IMG/VR virus record: IMGVR_UViG_3300025853_000078
Span: 1 to 63,263 of that record
Length of the DNA: 63,263 bases
DNA from: a virus
Direction: 5' to 3' (one strand)
In this document: positions 34,901 to 43,200 of the stretch, one piece after another
Position numbering within the stretch: position 1 is the first letter of the stretch
Layout of the letters: every line of letters begins with the position of its first letter
Position numbers and translations under genes: made by a program
Notes under the pieces: model-generated
Seen by the model: the letters and a program-made list of their open reading frames with translations, nothing else
What the model was told of the DNA's origin: nothing
Database searches by the model: none

Positions 34901-37250
34901 ACATACTCCTACATTCATAAAGGGTGATAGTGATTATAAAAATTCAATGACATCTAATAGAAAAGATATATTAGAAAGATTAATGAAAGGTGAAGTTGTA
35001 ACAAGTGAAGTTGTAGATAAATCAAATGGTAGTATACAAAATGGAAATACTTTAAATCCTATTCAAAATATTCTTTTTGATACTGATAATAAAGATATAA
35101 GTCTTTCTGTTAGACACTCTAATGGTAACTTTGCAGTAGGTATGGATGAAGATGGGAATTTAACATATGACGATGATTTAGGTTTATATGAAAGCTCATC
35201 ATCCCCAAAAGGAGCAATATTTGCTAAGGTTAAAACAGCTAATGGTGAATCGTTTCCATTAAGATTATTTGTAGATAATATAAATAAGTATGAAGCTGAA
35301 CTTATATATATGATATATAATAAGATCATAGGTGGAACTAACCCTTCATTACAACTTAGCAATGAAAAATTATCTGATATAGTTGATTATTTAAATACAG
35401 TAAAAGAAACAGCTACAAATAGAGAGGATAAAGCAGCAGTAAATAGAGTTACTGAAATATTAGGATTATTACCAAATAAAAAAGATTCTTCATTAGTGGA
35501 CTTGTTAAACTTTTTAGTATATGAAGGTAAACCTGAAGATGGTAATACTAAGAACCCAACTAAATATCCATTATACTCTGAGAACTTTAAAGTACATTTT
35601 GGTAAAATGTCAATGGGTAAAAAACATACTCCAGTAGTTAAAGAACAATTTATTAATTGGTTACTTGAAAATAAGATTAGGAATGTTGATTTTAAAAGAA
35701 TAAATGATATAAAATATAAAAATCATTTATTAAATAACAATATGTTAAAATCAAATGCAATAATTGGAGATGAAGGTCCTGTATTTGCACAACCTACTAT
35801 CACTATTAAACAAACTAATTCTTCAAGTACATCAGGAAAGTTTAATAAAAACACAGGTCAGATGAATCCAGGTAAAGAGTTTTTTGAAAGTGAGGGAACA
35901 ACAGTTGAAGAATTTGGTGGAGCTACTGATAAGACTGATTTAGATGTAATTAAAAATGAATTAACTTCAAATCCAAAAGGACTAAGGTTGGTAGAAACTG
36001 AAGATTCTAGATACTATTTAGATAAAGATGGTAATAGATATTTAGGAATGTCTAATATTGTAAATAAATCTGATTTTAAAGATGACGAAGGTAGATACAG
36101 TGGAGCTTCTCCAATTGGAAAAACTATTGATAGAATATTAAGAGATTTCTTTTCTGGTAAAAAAATAACATATACAGATAATATAAAAGAAAGATTGAGT
36201 AAAAAAGCTTTTGATGAGTTGATTACAACAATTACTAATTTCAAAAATACTTTCAAAGATGAAAATGGAAGTTTAGATCATATAGAATTTTTAACAGAAG
36301 GTCTTTTTATATCTAACTATAATATAAAAGCTGAACAAAAAGATATTGATAATGCTGTGTCTTCAGAGAAAGATAGAAAAAAATCTTATGGATTAGCTAC
36401 AGAATTAGATATGGTAATAATAAATAGGAAAACAGGTGCTGTTGATTTAGTAGATTTTAAAACAGTACGATTGGATCCTAATAATAAATATTCAAATACT
36501 GTAAGTAAAAAAATAAATAAATCTTGGAATGGTAAACTTTCAGATAAAGAGGGATATTCCAAACAACAAAATGCAAGTAGAGAAATTTTAAAATTAAATA
36601 CAGGTATTAAATTTGACTCTATGAGTTTACTTCCTATACAAGTTTGGTATCCAGATTTTGGACAAAAAACATTAATGGCAAAAATAGTAAATTTAGAAAA
36701 ATTAGAAACTCTACCAATCTCTAGTATATTCCCTAGTTCTTATTCTAAGCAAATTAAAAAGCTACCAGATAGTAAGTCAAAAAAACAACCAGCACAACAA
36801 AGTAGTGAGGTTGAGAAAGTTCTTGTAGATAAATCTACATTAAAAGATGGAGATGTTGTTTATGATAAAGTAGGTACTAAGTTTATTTATAGAGGAGTAA
36901 GACAAGAAGGAAAAACAGGAGCTGGTTCTCCTAGATTGGAGAGAACAGATGGCAGTGGTGAAATTGCTATACCTGGAATAAACATAAAATTATATACTCA
37001 ACCAACACAACAAACTAGTGAAGTTGAAAATGTAAAAATACCTCAATTAAAAATAGGTAAAGAAGATTTGGATAATTATATAGCTGAGTTAAAAGCTGAT
37101 ATAATGTATCCTGTTTCAAATGAGGATATAGATATTCATTCTCAATTATTACATGATAGCTACGCACAACTAATAGAAATGTATTCTCCACAAGAAGCAT
37201 TAGAATTAGCAAAAAATACATTTTTAGAAACTTTAAAAAATTGTTTATAA
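31995..37250 (+). CDS. giant virion protein with PD-(D/E)XK nuclease domain
   Basis: In this 1,751-residue protein, residues about 70-185 contain amphipathic Gly-rich segments (FNAVVGGIGMGLATAVEDL, and SAVGFGLPGGVVSKGVSAVG) suited to membrane interaction during ejection. A long charged helical region spans 450-900. Residues about 1335-1590 carry a RecB/Cas4-like PD-(D/E)XK nuclease. Its catalytic residues are Asp1472 (ATELDMVII), the Asp1487-x-Lys1489 pair (VDFKTVR) and a downstream Gln pair at 1524-1525 (SKQQNASREI), all in correct order and spacing. The last 150 residues look like a small beta domain plus helix. It precedes the RNA polymerase gene with no gap (TAAATG). Nuclease activity is predicted, its target unknown. 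Confidence 0.65.
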   Translation: MAKDLLNQDGLDPNSDYTSFARKRLEKKRRLSPKYSNLQSTEKLGLDHLSDYEDYLDLSKTNVYTQDVNKLRAQGQGGLEQAFNAVVGGIGMGLATAVEDLSYIADFDNHVKAMQGLDTNEKNWLAETMGGLKENIREGMPIYRENPSEVFDWSDPAFYWDSMRGIIDSAVGFGLPGGVVSKGVSAVGKGVLAMSKAVKNTKKASNFIEGSKNAKRFDTYMSSLIKNQPVMQGANSLGAGYVQNYAEGKIMALETYDETEKELLELRELGELNLSDDEIKKVAGDAADRMLLYNKAFILTDAFGLHGLMKGVGTTRNIIKQRGFKNRFKNFKDNITGLNSDNLIVQGAKESVEEIGQSSLQKESSYRAKKDAGVDVSGYDEDVLARLADFASRDEALLEGMMGFFGGGPQRILSEAMSGRYTKSGREAYDKSFSDQQVAIAESASFVEGTSENFIKKKELAAKYEAKGETELARAVEYSTFAAEAIKHFANGTTGVFEEDLQRIASGEVTEEEKAAWGDNHQKKAQLFLDELSNLEKEWIRNSNRGNVSQVVSNYAMKETNSKIIKSFENKRAQALENLQEVINDITKAYKPTIKDESGKVTPFTFDIENLKSNPYKGKGLKSASAQYNMMLNRIKDNSDYKEYLDLDNKLNNNFYDPASGKVRPGLYKRKEKLNNEYNKSKTPEAEKEFIKKQQELSKNAAKAMDDAAKEATVQEDLVSKGNKYTDKNGSEWIVDDITEDGKYKIKKAVNPKSTTLLTQEQFDNKFKNESGQYSTKVSKEKAEKYKTEKATTKQQRKDKEPSTSAKTSEEKKVNKTPGDPKEIFNYGVTNKEKDTGDDATAKLVDENRFKSRNPLSLAWLSSSNREESEKGNTGNIDITDYLEQKNIDVVGKKVTIEVGLPDVKDTESDYYKEQLDLYNSFQNRNELSEEDKKELLEKLIHNGTISVTLLDENGKPIEKEGTPIKLFLHTPTFIKGDSDYKNSMTSNRKDILERLMKGEVVTSEVVDKSNGSIQNGNTLNPIQNILFDTDNKDISLSVRHSNGNFAVGMDEDGNLTYDDDLGLYESSSSPKGAIFAKVKTANGESFPLRLFVDNINKYEAELIYMIYNKIIGGTNPSLQLSNEKLSDIVDYLNTVKETATNREDKAAVNRVTEILGLLPNKKDSSLVDLLNFLVYEGKPEDGNTKNPTKYPLYSENFKVHFGKMSMGKKHTPVVKEQFINWLLENKIRNVDFKRINDIKYKNHLLNNNMLKSNAIIGDEGPVFAQPTITIKQTNSSSTSGKFNKNTGQMNPGKEFFESEGTTVEEFGGATDKTDLDVIKNELTSNPKGLRLVETEDSRYYLDKDGNRYLGMSNIVNKSDFKDDEGRYSGASPIGKTIDRILRDFFSGKKITYTDNIKERLSKKAFDELITTITNFKNTFKDENGSLDHIEFLTEGLFISNYNIKAEQKDIDNAVSSEKDRKKSYGLATELDMVIINRKTGAVDLVDFKTVRLDPNNKYSNTVSKKINKSWNGKLSDKEGYSKQQNASREILKLNTGIKFDSMSLLPIQVWYPDFGQKTLMAKIVNLEKLETLPISSIFPSSYSKQIKKLPDSKSKKQPAQQSSEVEKVLVDKSTLKDGDVVYDKVGTKFIYRGVRQEGKTGAGSPRLERTDGSGEIAIPGINIKLYTQPTQQTSEVENVKIPQLKIGKEDLDNYIAELKADIMYPVSNEDIDIHSQLLHDSYAQLIEMYSPQEALELAKNTFLETLKNCL

Positions 37251-40200
37251 ATGAATTGTTTTAATTTATCAAAACCAGCAGAAAAGAAAGAATATAAAAG
37301 ACTATTACAATATTCTAATATACCAGCATTTATAAATAAAGTATTTGACTATACTAATGGTGATACAAAAGGTATAAAAAGTAAAGAGGATTTCAATAAG
37401 GTTTTAAAATCCGCTTTAGATACAGTTATAAAATCTCCTGCATTAAAAGATACTACTTCTAAATTACCACTGTCTAGATTTACATTTGAACAAAGAGAAG
37501 AGCTTGTAGATAATATAATATTTTTAACTGCATTTGATGGAGATAGTCAATCCTTAAAACCTTTGAAGAATATAAATCTTTCTTTAGAGAATGTAAAGGG
37601 ATCATTATTATCTGCTAAACAATTAGCTAATCCAGTATATCATTCTAATTATGATGAAGCATTAAAACCAGAAAATTTAGAGGTTTTAATAGATATGGCA
37701 ACAGCTAAATTAAACTCTATGGGAGTACAAGTTGATTTAGAAGAAGATCCTGACTCAAAGAATGATGGAATGAAAGAGTTTGAGGATTCATTTCTAATAG
37801 AAAATAAAACAAGAGCAAGAGCTTTTGTAAAATTACTTGTTGGTTCATTACCAAAAAAAGAGTTAGGTACTACATTAGGTATAACAAAGTTTGTACCATA
37901 TGATAAAACATTTAATGATCTTGAAGAATTATTAAGTGATTTATATATTGAGCCAGGTAAAGATGCATACGAGGTATTTAAAGATAAGATTAATTCTGCT
38001 ACTGCATATCGTCCAGAGTATATTCAATTATTAAAGTTTCTAGATAAAACTAATGACCAACATAAGATTCAATTTATCAGAGCATTTTCTACTCTTAGTA
38101 TTAATTTTTCATCTACTAGTATAGATGTTACTAAAGATAGTATGGGAGTAGAAACTTCTTATATGTCATCAGATAGTGTTACAGCTGAATCACAAATACT
38201 TTTAATATGGGAAGGAGCATTTAAAGAATATTTCATAAAAGAAGGGAAAGAACCTGAAGCAAATAACATACCAACAATAAAGGCTGCAGAAGATAGATAT
38301 AAAAATAAAATAAAAAAAGAGTTAAGAAAAAGAATAAAGAAAGGTGAGACAAAAATTACTCAAGAAGATTTTAATGATACTGTAGGAATACTAGGATTTT
38401 TAGGAATAGGAATTAAAGAGAATGCTTTAAAATTATATCTATCTGATAATAGTGATGGTAATGATTTAAAATCTTTGAATAACCTTTATACTAATGTTAT
38501 AGATAAAGTATTCTACGGTACTAGTGTTAGTACTAATGCCCTAAGTCATTTAGCTAAGAATGAAGTTAAACATGAAGATGGGTATGTAAAATCACCAATT
38601 ACTGATGAATCAGAAATAAAGGCATTAGCTTCTTATCAAGCTAAGTTTGATGAAACAATTATAACAAATGGATTTCCTGGACCAGATGGTAAAATATATC
38701 AAAGTAAATCTCAATATGATTATGCTTCTAAAGTAATAGAAGATATTAAAAATAGTAATAACTATTTAGAAAAAATAGAAGGTTCTGATTTCAATACTAA
38801 TTCAAAGTTTATTGAACAACTAAAAGATCCAAAAGTAAAAAAGAATTTTAAACTAGAACATTTCAATAGTAGAAGAAGTAAAGGTCAAGATGGTGGAAAA
38901 ACTATGAAAGACCTATCTCCTGTAGATGAATATGCAGATAGAATAGATAGAGTCTTAACTAAAGGACAATTATCTTATTTAACATTAGCTGATAAAAATA
39001 GATTGTATTTTATAAGTGGATTAACAGTATTCAAGGAAGATGCTGATAATAAAATAAAAGATAAAGATTTAGTAAGTTCTTCTAATGTATCTGAAGAAAT
39101 GGTTGATACAGTATTAGGTTATTTTGCTGATGAATTAATATCATCTAGGAGATATTTTTTGATAAATAAAATAACAACAAAAGGACAAAAGAAGAGAATA
39201 TTAACTGGTATAGAAGCTAATATGAAAACTTCAAGTGTATTGCCTGGTTTATCTTTTGGTTCAAAAGAAGGTGATGACAATGGTTTATATCATACTGATG
39301 GAACACCATTTAAAATGTCTACTAGTTATATAGAAGAGGTTGGAGATCCAAAAAATCCAGAAATAGTTATAAACCCTGGATTCTTTTCAAATAGTAATCT
39401 TAGAGATTATATTAAAAATGTATTGGAAGAAAGAATATTAGCTAGTTCTCAAAATATGTTAGATACTTTATTCACTTTTGATGAAAAAGGAATACTAGAT
39501 GAGACAGCTATATCTACAGATTTATTTAAAACATTTATAAACCCTAAAATAGCAGATAATAAAAAGCCTACTCGTAATGAAGTATTAGAAGGTATTAATG
39601 TTATGGCTACCAACTTTGTATATAAGAGTGTAGTAGGTAATGTAGAATGGTCTAAGATATTTACTGGAGATCCAAGAAAATACAAGAGCTTAGAAGATTA
39701 TATGAAGAGAACTCCTGCTACATCTGCAACAGGAGATCATTTATATATTAATGAAAAGATAGGTTCTAAAAAACATTTTAAGTTAGCTATTGCTAGTGAT
39801 GTAGATGAACACAATGCAGAAGAGTTAACTATTACTGCTAACATAGATAATATTGCACAATGGTTAGGTGTAGATAAGAATGATGAAGAACTAAACAATG
39901 TATTATCTGTATATGGTAAAAATAATAGAACGGATGCACAGGGTTGGATGACAATGGATAGGTTTAAAGATATCCTAAAAGGATTGGGAGAATGGAATCA
40001 AGAAATGGACCCAGGATTCAATAGACTTAAAAATGGAACTGAGACAGAAGAAGATATAAAGTTATTCTCAACTAAGATGACTAGTATGCAACCTAAAAAA
40101 GGAATGTACTATAGTTTAGTTGTAGATGAATGGGGGAATGCTAATCCTATATATTTGAAATATTCTACTGCTGTTCTTTTTCCAGGTATGATAAAAACAT

Positions 40201-43200
40201 CTCCTAAGTTAGCTAAGATAGCAAAAGAAATGGAAGCTCAAGGTATTGATGAACTTGTTGTTGAAGATGGTGTTAAAGTTGGTAAAATAGCTAGTACTGA
40301 TATAAATAATGATGAAATAATATTTAACCCTGTAACTTTAGAAAATAAATATTGGAAATTACAACAGGATTTACCATTTAAAGATAAAGAAACTAATGTT
40401 GGTTCTCAATTACAAAAAAATATTATAGGAGATATAGATTTATTTGCTGATTTTGGACCATATGGTACAGGAGAAGATGTATTGAGAGATATACATTCTA
40501 CAATAAGTGAATTATCTAATAGAGGATTTGATAAAGTATTAAATAAACTAGGATTAGAAAAAGAAGAAGTAGAATATGATGAAGAAACTGGTAGATGGGA
40601 GATTGACTCAAGAGCTAATTTAAATAAACTATATGATTCATTAATTGAAGAATATACTAATGATGGTGAGACAGGGGATGTCATTCAAATGCTTAAAGAA
40701 AGACAACCTCTTGATTTTATATATACTCATGGTAACACAATAATGAGTAAAGTAACTTCAATTTTTACTAAGAATGCTATACAATTAGAGCAACCAGGAG
40801 GATCAGCAATTCAAATGTCTAACTTTGGATTTGATTTAGGTGATGATAGAGGCGTAGCTAAGACCATTTCTCAATTACCAGATCATATTAAAAATGAAAT
40901 AACATGGTTACAAAAAGAAAATGAATTAACTGCTCCTACCGTTAAGACTAATCCTAAAACAGGAGAGTTAGAATTTTCAAGAGCACAAGTTGCATTACCA
41001 TATAGTGCATTAGAAAAATTATTTGGTGAAGAGTGGGAAGAATTAAAAAATCTACCTATAGATGAGCTGAGAGATAGAATTGATCCTAAAGCATTACAAG
41101 GTATAGGTTATAGAATACCTAATCAAAAACTTGCTTCTAATGATCCAATAGAGATTGTAGCTATATTACCACCAACTGCTGGTAACACTATTGTTGCATA
41201 CGCAGCTGTAACAACTAAGACAGGTTCAGATTTTGATATTGATAAGATGTATTATACAATGCGTCCTATCAAAAAGTCTAAAAAAAATGGTAAAACTTAC
41301 ATTGAAGCTGTTAAATATTTAGATAAGAATAGCACGGTTGAGGAAAGAGCAGAGTCTTTAGTTAGGAATACTTCGGAATTAGCTAGAGTTATGTCTATGT
41401 TATATGATACAGAAAGTGTTAAAAATATAATTAATGACATGAATGATTGGTATGCATTAAGAGAAACTGCATACTATAAAAAAGGATTAAAATTACAAGA
41501 AGAAGAAGATAAAATAAATAACATATTCTCACAAATAAAAGAGTTAAAAGCTAAATTAAAAAAAGCTAGTAAAAAAGAAAAAGAAAGTATAATAATAGAC
41601 ATTGCTGATTTACAATTCACGTTATCTAGGATAACTAAAGAAGAAGATATGGTAATGGAAGTTATTAATAAGTATAGAAAAGATTTAGTTACCAGTGTAT
41701 CTGAAAAAATAAAAGGTCTTTCAATTGATGAACAAAATACTAAGAAAGCATTGCAATCTCGTAGAATAGATTTGTATGACGCTATATTAACTCATCCATC
41801 ATCTTATTTAAGATTGATGTCTACAGTAGATTCTGATTGGTTAAAAGATCACATAAACATGACTCTACCTAAATCAGAATTAAAAGATTTAGAATTTTAT
41901 ACTGGTGAATTTCATATGAATGCTAGACGAGAAAACATATCTTCTAAATCAGGAGTTGGTCAAGTTGCTAACCACCAAGTAGATCATGCCATTAGTCAAT
42001 GGGCTGAGATATACTTAAACCAAGAGAATAGATTGGGGATGGGAAATACCACTAAAGAAGGAATGGTGGATTTATCAGGTAAGACAGTTACTGAGTTTGA
42101 GATTATAGCTGCATATGATAAAGATGGTAATAAAATTGAATCTAAAGATTTATCTAGTAGTAAGCCAGTTAAGTATAAAATAGAAAAAGTAATAAAAAAT
42201 AAAGTTGTAATAACAGAAGTTACATCTGCATATATGAATGCATTTGTTGATGCTGCTAAGGATAACTATATTGGTAGAGCTAACTTTAATAGATTAACTA
42301 ATAATACTGCATTCTTATTAATAAGAGCAGGAATTAGTCCTCAGTTTGTAAATGCTTTCTTATCTCAACCTATTATAAAAGAGTATGTAAAAGAGACTAT
42401 GATCAATGAAGGTCAAGCTACTCCAATTAGTTCAAAGAAACCTATTGACAAAGTATTAGATAAGTTTGGAGAAGGAGCAGTACCTAGTGAAGCATCTAAG
42501 TTATCAGATTTCAATACTTTAGATATGATGAATACAATTCTGAAGTATCAAAATTCAAAAGAAGATGTTGAATCATTAGATATGTCAGAAAGATTAGATC
42601 AGGTAGAAATATTAGAATTATTTATGCATATTGTAGAAACATCTAAGCATCTTAGAGATTCTATAATTTCTACTAAATCTGATACAGGAATAGGTAAGTC
42701 TTTATTTGATGCATACATAATTACTACTACTAGAGATAATGTTAGAAATGTTAATCTTATAGGTAACTATAATAAAAAGTTTGAAAAAGATGAGATGAAA
42801 ACAATGGCTGGGACATTTTATAAAAATGGTCCTGCAGCAGCCAATGAGATAGTAGGTAAGCAAACACTTTTAGGAACTAGTGGTATGCAAAAATACTTAC
42901 ATAACACATATAGACAATTATGGGGAGAACTTCCTAGTGACTCTAGAAAACTACGTAAGCTATATAATATGGGGGTAGGAGCATTGATATCTTATATTAG
43001 TGATTTTAGTATGACACAAGAAGAATCTGCAGCTTTTAATTCTGGTGTAAATTCAATTGCAAAAAGAATTGTAAAATTACAAAATAATGATAAATATAAA
43101 GATAACTTTTTAGCTTCAATGTTAGTTACAGATATATCATATAATGGTGATATATCATATGTTGGTATAAATAACTTTAAACCTAGGAATGCTTCAGTTA

